Below are positions 11,315 to 22,793 of a stretch of 64,000 nucleotides of DNA, piece after piece. Made by a program: the position numbers and the translations under genes. The notes beneath the pieces are model-generated. The model did no database searches and had not been told where the DNA came from. It saw only the letters and a list, made by a program, of their open reading frames with translations. Source of the DNA: Odontocerum albicorne (lineage: Eukaryota > Arthropoda > Insecta > Trichoptera > Odontoceridae); assembly GCA_949825065.1 (NCBI GenBank), contig OX463849.1, positions 30,802,043 to 30,866,042 of the forward strand, given 5' to 3'. Position 1 is the first letter of the stretch. Every line of letters begins with the position of its first letter.

Positions 11315-11319
11315 TAATC

Positions 11320-12463
11320 TATTTTATTTCAATTACCTACCAAAATGAAGTCGTTAAAGTCCCGACCCTGAAAGGAAGAATCTTAGTAAAGCATATAATT
11401 CTGAAGCAATTACAGCAATACCAGACTAGAATTAAAGGAGGAAATAAATATTTAAAAATAAATAAAGTTAAATCTAGATAAAAGCAACATTTAATTAAAT
11501 AATTGGACAGCAAATGAGTGACTGATATTCAATCTGGTTTTACTCCTTTGGACTTAAGACAAGAAAAATAAACTGTTTGCAAAGCAATTAATCACCCTAC
11601 ATATTTGTTGAGGGACATAAGGGTGCCATAAAACATCTACATCTAGGTTGGTCCATACTCTGACATTCCACATGTTCCTTTTAGTCACCACCTTTCAATC
11701 CTTACACTCAAGTAAGTCTATATTTTTTTAAATATCAGTGGTTTGTCAATAATAGTGGATTCGAATCCCGAAATCGATCGCTTTTGAGTGTTTTCTGTCT
11801 AAACGGCGATATGTAAAATGTCCTTACATTGTTAATATTAACTCTGCCTCTATTAATGGACGAAACCTTTTTATTGAAAGAATGTATCAGTCTGAAGCTC
11901 CGATAAATAAGGAAAAGTGGCGGCGTGTCGTAAAGGGTGAAAAATATTTAAAATGCCCGCCAAAATTCTAAAGATTGTATAAAGGTTTTATACTATCTTG
12001 TATTATTTAGCACTTACATACAAATACGTCTTACTGAGTTATTGCTTTAAAGATATTTCTTATTAAGGTGATTATTTTGTTCCAAGTAACTGTTAAGTCA
12101 ATACTTTTCATATATTTCTTTTGACGCTTTTAATATAAAAAAATTTGTAGCGCCTGAAAAATAGTAATTAGAGGTTGCGTCAGCTTTTCATTCACGATAC
12201 AGTTTCTCAAATATTGTTGTCTAATTAGACACTGCCATCTCCATTTCCTGTTCCAACTTGAGTTTCGAGCAATATTTGGTTTTCATTGCATATAAATTAG
12301 AAGATCCAGCTCTACAGGGGTAAGTCATTAGAAATGGAGCCAGGATTTGCTAAGCATTAAAGAAAGGATACTCATTTCGGGCAATTTCATAAGACGTTTC
12401 TATTTTTTTTCAGGGATCCTCAATGTTGTTTAATACTTCTATTTATTTTATATTCGTATACAC
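11320..12463. other. No gene recognised
   Basis: Holds a SINE-D fragment (listed separately) and a short stretch at 11513-11570 shared, reversed, with 5350-5410. Otherwise unassigned AT-rich DNA. Confidence 0.45.
11745..11830 (+). repeat. SINE family D fragment
   Basis: Contains the B-box-like gattcgaatccc and the family 3' motif ctaaacggcgatatg. The family motif CTCTCTAAACGGCGCTATA also occurs near 39900 and 47510 (+) and reversed near 37790 and 49010. Confidence 0.6.
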
Positions 12464-13217
12464 CAGCACCTTGCTTTACGCGGGTGTTTTTACGCGAATT
12501 TAATCTAACGCGGTTTTCCAAAAAGTTTTTTTTGTTTAAAGGGATTTTTTTTCTAAAATCTAAACGGATAATTGAAGAAAATGGTGCTGATTAATATTAT
12601 ATATAGTTTAAACACTAGTCCATGGTGCCAAAGTCGAGACAAATAAACGAAACAATTATTATTGTTATTATTACCAGAATTTTAACTGCTATGAATGTAA
12701 GTGAATTAATTCAATCAGCCAGAAAATTAGAAAAAATGGTTGTAAATATTGATTCCAATGTTGAATAGGCTTTAAAAATTCAACGAGAGATAAAAATATT
12801 TATATGGGATATGAAGAAATTACTAAAAAAAACGAATATCGGTTACAGATATTCTAACGACAGTAAACAGAGAGAGTTTTTCTCCAAAAGAATCAGACAT
12901 TTTAGATGTTTCTACTGATGATAGCGACTTTGAACCAACAATTGTGAAGAAGAATAAAAAAAACGGTTACTTTAGAAGACAGCAACTAAAATTTTGAATA
13001 AAATAATCTCGTTTCTTTTATTATATGTTTATGTATGTGAACATATTATGTACACTTTTAATTCCTTCGCTACTATTTCTTTATTAATAAAAATTATGTT
13101 GTACGAGTATGTGTGTGTACCAAATATTAAAATTATATTTTATTTCTTTGTATAATACAAGATTTTTTGGAACGTATCGCCAAATTTTGTATGAGTTCCA
13201 TGTCTTTTTTCACGCGG
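12464..13217 (+). mobile_element. Short Tigger-like element remnant
   Basis: The left end (cagcaccttgctttacgcgg) has the form of a Tigger terminus and the right end finishes in cacgcgg at 13217. A plus-strand frame starts MVPKSRQINET (12621) and stops near 12768. A second frame near 12840-12997 encodes an acidic tail (DVSTDDSDFEPTIVKKNKK). The catalytic domain is gone. It abuts the oppositely oriented chimera at 13222. Confidence 0.5.
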
Positions 13218-13221
13218 TCTT

Positions 13222-13815
13222 TTATATTTTTATCTTTACAATATTGCTTAACTGCCGGCACGAAATGAAAAGTGAACCAATCTTTAAATATTGACGCAGT
13301 GACCCAGGCTTTTTTATTTGACTTCCAAATGACAGGAAGCAATTCTTTATCTTTCCTTTCAATGCTCGTGGATTTTTTGCTTGATAAACTAACATTGGCT
13401 TCAATTTTAAATCACCAGTAAGTTTCCACCAAGAAACAATGTCAATCGGTTTATATAAGAGTCCAGGGGAAACTGATTCTTCCTTCGATAAGAATGTAGG
13501 ATTAGGCATTGTTTTCCAAAATAAACCCATCTCGTCTACAATTAATTTGAAGGTTTGAAGTGGATCTTCATGAATAATATGGTTTAAGTGGTCCTCATCG
13601 AAGTCCACTGGTCGTCCGGAACGCTCTATGTCTTTCAGGTCAAAATTACTGTCATTGAAACGCAAAAACCATTGACGAGCTGTCCTTTCATTCATAGCAT
13701 CTTCACCGTACACTTCGCAAATATCGCGAGCAGCTTTGGCAGCTTTATTACCTCGATTGAACGCGAACAGAAGGAGGAGTCGAAAATGCTCATTTTCGTC
13801 TACTTGACATTCCAT
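13222..13815 (-). pseudogene. Chimeric mariner-Tigger transposase ORF (197 codons)
   Basis: The frame is open from the ATG at 13815. Residues 1 to about 85 are a mariner N-terminal domain: MECQVDENEHFRLLLLFAF, KAARDICEVYGEDAM, RTARQWFLRFNDSNFDL and RSGRP, which is helix-turn-helix DNA binding. From about residue 92 it is Tigger: IVDEMGLFWKTMPNPTF, DLKLKPMLVYQAKNPRALKG. The frame then shifts; the continuation LPVIWKSNKKAWVTASIF is in the frame ending at 13342. The second catalytic Asp block is missing. Either a Tigger fragment landed in a mariner, or repair joined the two. The in-frame junction is unusual, but the protein is now broken. Confidence 0.75.
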
Positions 13816-13987
13816 TTTGAAGGCTTGTAATAAGTCAAATAATATATGTATCGAAAAGCAAACACAACATCTTGTAGAGCAGAAAATTTTCTTTCGAATG
13901 ACGTATAACCTTTACCATATTGTTTTACTTTTGGTGCTCATTTTTAAATTTGGAAAAAAAACGGACACAACTCATGTTAACACCGAA
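13222..13987 (-). mobile_element. Mariner 5' end joined to Tigger core
   Basis: The mariner 5' terminus ends at 13987 next to TA (13988-13989) and matches the mariner 5' fragment at 22794. Near 13545 the sequence changes to a Tigger transposase core like that at 4680-5130. No mariner 3' terminus was found. Confidence 0.75.
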
Positions 13988-13989
13988 TA

Positions 13990-14329
13990 CTATATAAATA
14001 ATATATTTACTATCTACTTAATGTACTCAAGTGTCTGTTTGTTTTCTTTATAAACTATAAATAAATAAAATACATCATTCATTGAGTAAGTAAATATTTT
14101 AGTTTACGCTCGTACGTGACAAGAAGCGTATTTTGCGATTGTACTCGTAATAGCAGAATAAAGCATGACCAGAGCCAAATTGCTCACTAAGACATTGCAG
14201 GCCGACTATTAGAAAGATAATACGGAAGTCTTCATTTGGAGAAATTGAACCGACAGCTTGGGCATCGCCCAGAGGCGGCGCATAAAATTCTAGTATGCTA
14301 AAGTAAACTTGGTTTTTACATGTAGGAAA
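13990..14329. other. No gene recognised
   Basis: AT-rich sequence. A short stretch near 14220-14280 has LINE-like composition but no assignable motif. Confidence 0.4.
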
Positions 14330-14470
14330 TTAAAATTAAATAAGTTCATAGTTATAAGATGTAAATACCACTAGTTCTTAAAATGTGAATTTATATATAG
14401 ACATAGCCTTTGGAAAATGTTTATAGTGTAGATTGCTTTATTAAATAACAAATCGTTTCTCTCAAAACAG
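14330..14470 (+). repeat. LINE 3' UTR fragment
   Basis: Ends with the family motif atagcctttgg, then tttattaaataa. The same 3' sequence occurs at 15120-15240 and 39640-39800. Confidence 0.6.
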
Positions 14471-14499
14471 TTAAAATGGCCCTACAGGTTACCTTGTTA

Positions 14500-15240
14500 G
14501 CTTAGTTGGGACTTGATTTCCGAACAGGAGGTTTCGGTTTGGATTTTCAATGCAAACCACATAAAACACTCAAGTGTAGACTATTTATGGCCGACTGGAA
14601 GCATTCGAAATATGGATACACCGGAGAATGCTTCAGATACCCTGGACGGATATGGTCAGCAACACGAGGGTTCTTCAAAGAACCAAAGTTGATAGAGAGT
14701 TGCTGACTAATATTAAAATCCGAAAAGTGTCCTATTTGGGGCATATACTTAGAGGGGAAAAGTACAAATTACTGCACCTGATCATCCAAGGCAAAATAGA
14801 GGGTCGAAGAGGTGTTGGCAGGAGGTAAATCTCCTGGCCCCGCAATACACGTGATTGGACTGGTATAAAAAGCGTTGGGTATCTTTTTCGGGATGCCGGG
14901 GACAAAGATACCTACTCTCAGGTGATAGTCAACGTTGGGGGACCTGACATGACACTAAGAAGAAAAAGAATGTGCTATTTACAGTGAGTCTTTGAACACT
15001 ATTTATTTATTAAACACCTCATTGTAAAACAATCTATTTAACACCTCATTGTAAAACAATGTATTTAACACCTCATTGTAAAATAGTCTATTTTTTTAAA
15101 TTCAAACATACTTAACCAAACTTCATTTTTAGACATAGGAAGTAAAAATTAGGATAGTTATAATATATAAATTAGATTAGTTCTAAAGATATAAATGTAC
15201 ATTGATATAGCCTTTGGCTAATGTTTGTATTATTTTTTTA
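14500..15240 (+). mobile_element. LINE 3' end with C-terminal coding tail
   Basis: Coding remnants at 14590-14960 spell MLQIPWTDMVSNTRVLQRTK, IKIRKVSYLGHILRGEKY and IEGRRGVGRR, continuing ISWPRNTRDWTG after a stop. This is the typical C-terminus of insect endonuclease/reverse-transcriptase LINE proteins. It is followed by a 3' UTR holding a 28-bp tandem repeat and the shared end motif near 15210. Everything upstream, including the RT domain, is absent. Confidence 0.75.
15007..15092. repeat. 28-bp tandem repeat, three copies
   Basis: Unit aacacctcattgtaaaac plus about 10 bases, repeated three times inside the LINE 3' UTR. Confidence 0.85.
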
Positions 15241-15334
15241 AATTTAAAACAAAAACAAACTTCCTTTTCGATTCGGTACAAATACACGTGTCGTCTAACA
15301 TATACATATTTACATGTTCCTGCTATTCGCTGAA

Positions 15335-15530
15335 AACATTCGGTTTGCATCTTAGAAATTCACTGTTATCACTGAAAATATTTGGTGTGCACCTTGAAAA
15401 AATGCTAAAAACATTTGGTGAGTACCTTCAAATTCGCTGAAAATATTCGGTGAACGCCTTTGAAATCACTACAAACATTCATCGTGTACCTTTGAAATTC
15501 GATGATAACATTTAGTGTGCACATATATAC
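15335..15530. repeat. Degenerate tandem repeat, period about 34 bp
   Basis: Five to six diverged units of the type ctgaaaacattcggtgtgc followed by accttgaaattcg. Confidence 0.65.
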
Positions 15531-15535
15531 ATACA

Positions 15536-15574
15536 CGACAGGGAAATGGTATACATCATACCATTTCCCTGTCG
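15536..15574. repeat. Perfect 17-bp hairpin
   Basis: Arms cgacagggaaatggtat (15536-15552) and ataccatttccctgtcg (15558-15574) flank a 5-base loop with no mismatch. It lies directly after the degenerate tandem repeat. No transposon terminus or target duplication was recognised. Confidence 0.9.
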
Positions 15575-15619
15575 AGGTGGGCATAGAGGATAGAGCGCCA
15601 GACTTTAATACATCTACAT

Positions 15620-15770
15620 GCATCCTTCGTCTTTTCTAGGTCCTTACGCCTTTTTATTCAACTGAATGATTTCCCTGACTTTTTACGTTTCCTTCTTTCA
15701 AAATATCATTCACTTGATCCAACCATGTTTGAAATATTGTTATTATATTTTCGATTCGCGCTTTTTTTGT
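15620..15770 (-). repeat. Possible LINE tail fragment
   Basis: The composition and the tcacttgatccaacca segment resemble the minus-strand LINE tails at 16620-16900 and 58010-58250. No open frame. Confidence 0.35.
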
Positions 15771-15847
15771 ACCTAGAATTTCTATAAATCAAAAAGGGAC
15801 AATCATAAAACACAAAAATAAGAATGAAAAATATCAAATTAGAAGTA

Positions 15848-16051
15848 TGCGCATATTGATACTTGGTGAGCGCAGCCAATATGCACATATGTATACTTGA
15901 TGAGCGCAGCCAATATGCGCATATGATACTTGATGAGCGCAGCCAATATGCGCATATGTATACTTGATGAGCGCAGTCAATATGCGCATATGTATACTTG
16001 ATAAGCGCAGCCAATATGCGCATATTTATACTTGGTGAGCGCAGCCAATTT
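15848..16051. repeat. 34-bp minisatellite, six copies
   Basis: The unit contains aatatgcgcatatgtatact and gatgagcgcagcc. The 105-aa minus-strand ORF across it is an artefact. Confidence 0.9.
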
Positions 16052-16054
16052 GAC

Positions 16055-16615
16055 TTACGAAATTTTTGTATTGGTCAAGTTTTATTAACAGATACTAATA
16101 AGCGAAATATATTTAATTTTGGATTGTTATTTTCATTTTATGTTTGTTGGAAAAATTAATTATACTTTGTATTCAAAGAAATAACAAAACTCGATTTCAA
16201 ACATTTTTCTTTTAATAATAATAAACAAATGAAATAAATATAATATAAACAATTAACTACTTAGATACAGATTTATTTTAAACAAAAATATATTTTAGAT
16301 AAACAAACCCAGATCTATTAAAATAGTGTGTCTGAATTAAATTACCGGTTGTTTTTATCGCAAATTATAATATGTATATTTCTGGTTATGTGTAATATAA
16401 ATATGTTCAAATAAAAATTAATAAAAAAATATATGCTATTGCAGGTTTTATTAACGTAGCATTCATATACACCGTCACGTCGTTTCCCTGTTGGGGTACA
16501 CAGAAAGGAGATAACACCACCCTTCTCCATCGCGACACAAGTATTTCACCTAATTTACATCCATGTGCACTTTTTCATATCTTAAGAGTATGACTCCAAC
16601 AATTTATCTAAATTT
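16055..16615. other. No gene recognised
   Basis: Strongly AT-rich. A short GC-richer block at 16465-16535 has no assignable content. Confidence 0.45.
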
Positions 16616-16619
16616 TATT

Positions 16620-16900
16620 ATTCTTTTCTTTCAAAATATAGTTGAACATACTTGATCCAACTAGATTTTTTTTGGTCTTCCTCTACCTTGCCTTGCACTA
16701 AAATTTGCACTGTATATTTGTATTGTTCGTCTTTCATATTCTATTCCTTCTTCATCCCCAAAACCATTTAAGAGTGCTCTTCTTCGTCTTATTTTATCCA
16801 TCAGTCTTAAGTTCACTGTCATACATTATTCTCAATGTACACATGTCTACACCATTTATTGGGCTCCTTTCAGTATTTTTCTATGTCCATATTTAACTCT
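16620..16900 (-). pseudogene. LINE C-terminal tail relic
   Basis: The minus-strand frame includes NGFGDEEG and SARQGRGRPKKI.LDQV, a decayed version of the GR.RGRPKK.W.DQV block at the end of LINE ORF2 proteins. A better-preserved relative is at 58010-58250. Confidence 0.5.
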
Positions 16901-17479
16901 CATTTATCAAATTTGGTTTTCTGGTGGACTTTTATTTTAGCAGATTCTGATGCATTTTAGTCAAATTTATTATTAATCTAAATAGTTTAATAGCTTTTAC
17001 AAAACTAAAATATATTTTTTTTAATAATATGCAAGAAACTCAGAATGGACCATTTCTGCAAAAAGAGACGCAAACAAATATATCACTTCAGTTTTACTAA
17101 TCGAACACCACCATTTTTTTGGAAAGCAGCCGCTACTGGTTGTGCCAAAAGGGAAAATCAAGCAATTATGGACCGTTTTCTCAAAAACATTGTTCTTGGA
17201 TTGAATTTCTAGGTACTTAGTATAATTTCAGTGATTAAAACAATCAAATTGAAATGATATACTCGTAGCTATCAGATGGTCTTAACAACTATGATTTCAC
17301 TCGTATATCTTCTAATGTTGAAATAATAATCTTTAGATTAACGAGTGCTTGATGCAACACACTGTACAAAACTGATTGAGGGGATCGATGCAAAGAAAAA
17401 AATCTTTCCAACCATTACAAAGTTGAAAATATTAAATAAATTATATAAGGGCAATTATGTTAATATATGTTAGCTCAAT
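16901..17479. other. No gene recognised
   Basis: AT-rich, stops in all frames, no repeat identified. Confidence 0.45.
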
Positions 17480-17635
17480 TTCAAAAATACATTCTCCTCA
17501 ACAGCGCTTTAACTCAGAAAAGTACATTCTTTTCAAAACCGCTCTAGCCCAGAAAAGTAAATTCTCCTCAAGGACACTCTAACTCAGAAAAGTACATTTT
17601 CTTCAAGAGCACTCTAACTCAGAAACCGTGCCCGC
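17480..17635. repeat. 37-bp tandem repeat related to SINE-D
   Basis: Four units of the type ctcaagagcactctaactc followed by agaaaagtacattc. The core ctctaactc matches the SINE-D sequence at 37800-37830 and 49030-49060, suggesting local amplification of a SINE-D segment. Confidence 0.7.
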
Positions 17636-17719
17636 TATTATTGTAAAATTTGAAATACTAATATGATTCACAAGTTTCCGGTCTAAACAAGCCTGATCAT
17701 ATATGGACAGATAGGACGC

Positions 17720-17920
17720 AGATGTGAATTTATAGAACGACAATGCGCCATGGCGTTCACACTTATGCTGCTGAAAATGTTCCAATTAAACTGGTTGTCA
17801 CCAAAAATGGAATCACCCACCGTCCGTATAGTCCGGAATTGACCCCTAGTGATAATTTTATATTATCGGGACAGCGATAAAAAATTAAGGTTACGAAGAA
17901 ATTATCTCTGAAGTGGTAAA
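17720..17920 (+). pseudogene. Mariner catalytic-domain relic
   Basis: Two frames together resemble the end of a mariner catalytic core: an ERQCAMA / NDNAPWR-like block near 17735, then RPYSPELTPSDNF near 17820 corresponding to the PYSPDLAPSDYH motif. No termini were found. A very old relic. Confidence 0.45.
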
Positions 17921-17944
17921 TTATTATGAAAACAAAATACAATA

Positions 17945-18120
17945 TTATTTTTTCATTTGTATGTAAAAATTAATTCATCGTTTTTAATTAATTTAAATTC
18001 GTCGTTTTTAAATTAAATTAATTAATCGTTTTTTAATATTTAATTCATCATTTTGTTTGTCGTTTTTAAATTCAACGTTTTGTTTGTCGTTTTTAAATTC
18101 ATCGTTTTTAAATTGAACAG
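17945..18120. repeat. AT-rich degenerate tandem region
   Basis: Repeated cgtttttaaatt with attcatcg and gtttgtcg spacers. Confidence 0.6.
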
Positions 18121-18842
18121 ACTTTATTAAAAAAATATGTCAATATATCACATTTTTTAATATCCTTGAGCCGGAATCTTTTGGATCTTACTCCATAATA
18201 AAAAAAAACGTTGAATGTGAGGATATGAAGGTGGCGGCTGTGATAATTACAATATGACTTACTTCCTCGCACCAGCATATATTTAGAAAAACACATTTGT
18301 TAAAAAAAACGCAGAAACTCACTTAAGGAAAACGAACTACATTGAAATATTTGTAGATTTTTTATATATTATCTTAACACATTCGGCTTTAGGTGCAGGG
18401 AAGTGTATGTTTGTGAGATTCATAAAAATTGTTTATCTGTAAGACCTTGTTAAGACTGGATTCCGATTTTCTACTATTTTTCTTTAAATTCTTTTCAATT
18501 ATAATAAACACAGATCTTTGTGGTATCAAAGGTTCGAACAGGTAACACTCGACTTATCACAGTACATCAGAGGAAAGATAACAATAATGAAACACTGTAA
18601 CAATCTAGGTTAAATTATATAATTACACTACCGAATCAAATGATCCAAATATAATTAATTAGATTTTAAGTAAGGGTTTGACTCTATCAGTTACACTTGA
18701 AGAGTTTACTTTGTAGGATTAAGATCCTTTGCAAGGGAGATGATCTCTAGAGATCGCTCTGAAAGCGTCTTAGAAATCAAAACTTTAGTGTAGAATTTGA
18801 AATCACCAAAAAAATAACAAAGAAAATAGAGTCCCAATACCT
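18121..18842. other. No gene recognised
   Basis: Minus-strand ORFs of about 60 codons at 18108-18296 and 18706-18906 have no recognisable content. The second may be downstream sequence of the LINE fragment at 18843. Confidence 0.4.
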
Positions 18843-19031
18843 TTAAATTTCCACATGACTGGTAGATAAATTGAAGAAACGGGTTTCGTCGATGAATGCG
18901 CACCATTCGTAACGTTGTTTGTACAGCTTTAATTTGAATTCTGGACCTTGAGCGTTCCAGAAGAGAATCTTCCCTTCATCAAACAGCTTCTTGGTGGTTT
19001 TGAAGAGTCTGACGTAATATCGCAATATCAC
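18843..19031 (-). pseudogene. Possible LINE endonuclease N-terminus
   Basis: The segment KILFWNAQGPEFKLKLYKQR followed by CAFIDETRF resembles the start of APE-type LINE endonucleases (WNA.G...K...L then ..ETR/WL). The rest of the domain is absent. Assignment by motif only. Confidence 0.4.
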
Positions 19032-19034
19032 GCA

Positions 19035-20690
19035 ATCAGCGCGATCCGTCCTCTGAAGAGAATGAGTTCTTTAAATTTCCACTAGACAAAGTAACGAAGT
19101 AATTATGTACTCTCCACCAGGTTTTTCACCTTGAAATAGAAAATGATTTGATAATCTTCCTTTGTATTTTCTATGACTCGAGTCTAGAAAATTCTTAAGA
19201 GGCTTGATAATTACGTAAACTTAGCTCAGAGCAACGAGCTCCGTACTCTGACTCGTATGATCCCGGAAAGAGGGCGGGCTGGACACGTTTTTTGCATCCC
19301 TACTTCCAACGGGGGGAAATACCTCGTTCCTTCACCACCCCGCTCAAATTTTTTTCTCATTACAAACAAACTAATAATTATTTAAAGTTCTAGAATGATG
19401 CATCAAGGACAGCGAAATGTGTAGCTCGAACACGTGCGCTGTCGACATTTTGTACATGAAGAAAGCTTTGGCGAGTTCAGTACCGCTTTTTGATTACGCC
19501 ATCACAAAGTGAAGAGATACAACGGCTTTTTCGATTTCTAATTTTTGTTAGGAAACTGTTCAACTATGTAAAATGGATTCTTCAATGATTTGTCGATTTT
19601 AAATATTCATTTTGCTATTATAAATAATATACTCCTGACAACCTTCCGAAAAGTTTTACAATAAAATATGTGCGAACATTCATCTCAAACCACAGTTATC
19701 CTTCGAAATCATTTATGGTAATGCCGATATCCAAAACATACTTTTAATATAAAATAAGGTAGAAAAACATATAACCTTTTACTTTATCAGACTCATTTAC
19801 TACCACCATATGAAACGAAATTATATTTATCAAAATATAAGTAAAATTAACCTCACCTATTGAAAGTTTTCATCCTCAATGATTTTGCCCAATATTGCCC
19901 ATTATATATTGTAATATCAACCCAAATTAGGCGCAATTCTACCCTTTCATTGGTTATTTACAGTTGAACTAAATTTTGTTAGTTGTTAACAAATTAATGG
20001 GTAGTTCATAATTTAATTGGTACAGTATTGGCTAAATAATTAACCTTTATATCAGCCGTACGCAGGATACTACATAGCAAAAATCCAAAAAAAAAGTGTA
20101 TTTTTCGTCGTGACCTCAATTCTATGGAACTCAATGTCGAGCATATACGAGTATATGTGGTTTTCTTCGAAAAAATACAATGGTTTCTCACTGCCTTTCA
20201 CACGGCAGTAAATTTTATAGGAATTGTATAGATGGGTATTTGGTGAACCCTGCTGCAACACATCGTATTTTGGGTTGTAGTACTAAGTCCTAGATGAAGA
20301 ATGCACTTGTGGAGTGTTGTAAAAATAATTTGAAACATAGCAATGTGAGTAGGAGTTGGAGGAATTGGAATACATAATAGATAAACCACAGAATCAGAAG
20401 TAACTATCCTCAATGCCTATCCACAAAGTTTAACCTGCGAGTCAACGCAATTTCTGGAGTGTGTTCATTGTCCGTCCACTAGCAGTTTTTTCGAGACAAA
20501 TGTGAGTTTGAGATATCAGCGGACCAGGGGCTAAGTACTTCTAAGCAACCCTAGACTGGCCAGTACTGTTTAACATGTCACTACACCTCACAAAATATAA
20601 GAGCAAAAAATATCAAAATCCTAACATACTAAAACATGTTCCATATAACACTTGTACGCGGATAATCGATAAGTAAAAAATAGTTTCTGC
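19035..20690. other. No gene recognised
   Basis: Mostly AT-rich with a GC-richer patch at 19240-19330. Minus-strand ORFs of 60-71 codons at 20006-20413 overlap one another in different frames and show no known motif. Confidence 0.45.
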
Positions 20691-20699
20691 CCACGAGGA

Positions 20700-21240
20700 A
20701 TATCTGCTGCTGCCGATTTCATGAATCGCTATCTCAGCAATGCTTTAGGTAACACTGCTAAGATCTATGTAAAATAGATCCTTTAAAATCGCTAATTTCA
20801 TTGTGAGTATTTGCTCTGCTCAGTCAAATCTTTCGTCTATTCAAATTGATGATGTAATTACATATTCCCAATATGTTAATTATCTGGGAATCCTGTTCGA
20901 TGATTTTTAGTTGTCGCAATCATATCTCCGAGTTAAGGCGTAAAATCTTCGCAAGTCTCAATTTTTTATAACGGATTTTGCATTTTACTCATATTGAATT
21001 AATTGACTTTTGAGATATTTGTTATCTAGTTGCTGGCGAGGAGTTGTTGAATAGACTGGAGAAGCTCCAAAATATTTGTACGTGGTTTATTCGGGCAATT
21101 AATACAAGTGGAGGCGACTGGACAACTTATAAATATTAAAGCATCACGGCTTATATCATATAGTATGTGTGTATTTTTTTAATGCCTTATCGCAAACAGT
21201 TTTTCGGGTTTCGCCGTACACGTTCTTGTCAAACAGACTG
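20700..21240 (+). pseudogene. LINE reverse-transcriptase C-terminal relic
   Basis: Pieces across frames: YVNYLGILFDD, then RNHISELRRKIFASLNFL, then LLNRLEKLQNICTWFIRAIN. They follow the order of the region after the RT palm in Jockey/CR1-type LINEs. Many stops and frameshifts. Confidence 0.55.
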
Positions 21241-21969
21241 TATGATATAATATTTGCATGAAAGTATTAAATATACAGATATATTACAGTATCGTACTGT
21301 AAAATTGCATTACATTTTCGCTGTATACATGTAACTTAGCAGGCGTATTGCCATGTGTTGATCTGTTTCAACGAACCAGAGAAGTGTTTAAACAAGCCTT
21401 AAGTGAAAACCAGATTGGAACCTTTTTTTCAAAAATCTGGGTTAACCACCCAGAACTCATTGTTGTACTTACAAGATACAGAAAATTTGGAATAAGCACA
21501 GAAAGCCGTTTAACACAAGTAATATTCTCTGATATGAGTTAAATCTGACATTTCAATACTGGAACCAACGGAGCATGACCGGATATAGATATAGGGGTGA
21601 GAATTAGAGCAATGCATAACCTGATAGTGAATGTAACACACACCAGCCGCTCGCATTCCCTGCTCCAGCAATACGTGTACTACCACCAGCCCCAGTGTAC
21701 CTATCCATTATGCCTCGCGCGGCATTGTTCTAATCTTGATGGGGTGTGACTGTGACGTCTCTTCCTGGTGACTACACGCAGGGACGTAACTAATAGGTTG
21801 ACCGGAAAGTAATTTTGCATTTTTTTGTCAAATGCAAACGTAAAATTCCACCAAGTGCGATAGTTTTCCATCTTTTCAACATTTATACAATATCTCGGTC
21901 GTAAAATGCTTGTAAGTCTCAAATTGGATGTCAAAAAATAAATTAGAAAATCAATCGAAATAAAACGAG
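21241..21969. other. No gene recognised; one uncertain ORF
   Basis: The plus ORF at 21348-21542 (64 codons, MPCVDLFQRTREVFKQAL...) follows a possible acceptor (gtaacttagcag). No partner exon or family was found. Confidence 0.35.
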
Positions 21970-22330
21970 ATTTCTATGGATGGCTTCGCCTAGTAAGCAA
22001 CATCTTCTTGATAGGGATGCGTTAATTGAAGGTGTTAGTATTTCTATGGATGGCTTCACCTCGTAAGCAACATCTTCTTGATAGGGATGCGTTAATTGAA
22101 GGTGTTTGTATTTTTCCAAAAGATAGCAACAAATTCCTTGGTGTGTATCTTGATAGTAAGCTTTTTTTCAATTGACAAGTAGGCTGTATGGTTTCTTCGG
22201 GTTTCCATAATCTTTGAGAGTTAAAAATTTGTACGTCGATGTCTTCTAATAACGGAAATAAAAGCGTTGTTAATTTATTGTATCGCTTCTAGATGATTGT
22301 ATTTCTATTTATTCTAGTCTGCCTGATTAG
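21970..22330 (+). pseudogene. LINE RT relic containing a 70-bp tandem duplication
   Basis: EGVCIFPKDSNKFLGVYLDS (22090-22160) matches the KFLGVxLD block after the RT palm. Immediately upstream, a 70-bp segment starting atttctatggatggc occurs twice (21970-22039 and 22040-22109) with few differences. Confidence 0.6.
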
Positions 22331-22387
22331 CAAATTTCTGGACTAGTATATTTTCAACGCAGACGCTTAGACTAATATACATAGGTT

Positions 22388-22735
22388 TGAAGTGCATGGT
22401 CGCGCGGTAACGCGCTAGACTTTCATATGGAAAGTCACCGGTTCGAACCCCGCGCTGTGCTATGCTCTTCAAATGACACAGGTATTTTTTACGACTAGTA
22501 TTCGGGGATATAAGGATAGCTAGGATTTTGATCATATCTATTCTATCAAAAAAGGGAAAAAATATGCTTATGTGCTCCAATTGTCTCACTTCAGGTATGC
22601 CATCGGCTCTAGTACACCGGTGTAGCTGGTAAGTTTGCTAGTGTTCAACAGCTCACTCACTTAAAAAGAAAAAAACAGAACAAAGAAACGACAACTCCAT
22701 GAGACCACTTCGCTTTCCAACTGAATTGACGTGCT
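22388..22735 (+). repeat. SINE-A, copy 2 (best preserved head)
   Basis: The tRNA-like head has an A-box region (gtcgcgcggtaacgcgc) and a perfect B-box GGTTCGAACCCC near 22439. The body follows, then an extension shared with copy 1 up to gaattgacgtgc. Confidence 0.75.
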
Positions 22736-22793
22736 CAAGAAAAAAACTGCTCAAGCAATTTGGGTAAACAATGACCGAAAGTACGATTAACTA

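Noticed and set aside
15706..16023. 105-aa minus-strand ORF
   Set aside because: Produced by the 34-bp minisatellite.
22388..22460. Possible tRNA gene with perfect B-box
   Set aside because: The head is followed by a body shared with 33585 and 45, and the ends do not pair. SINE-A.
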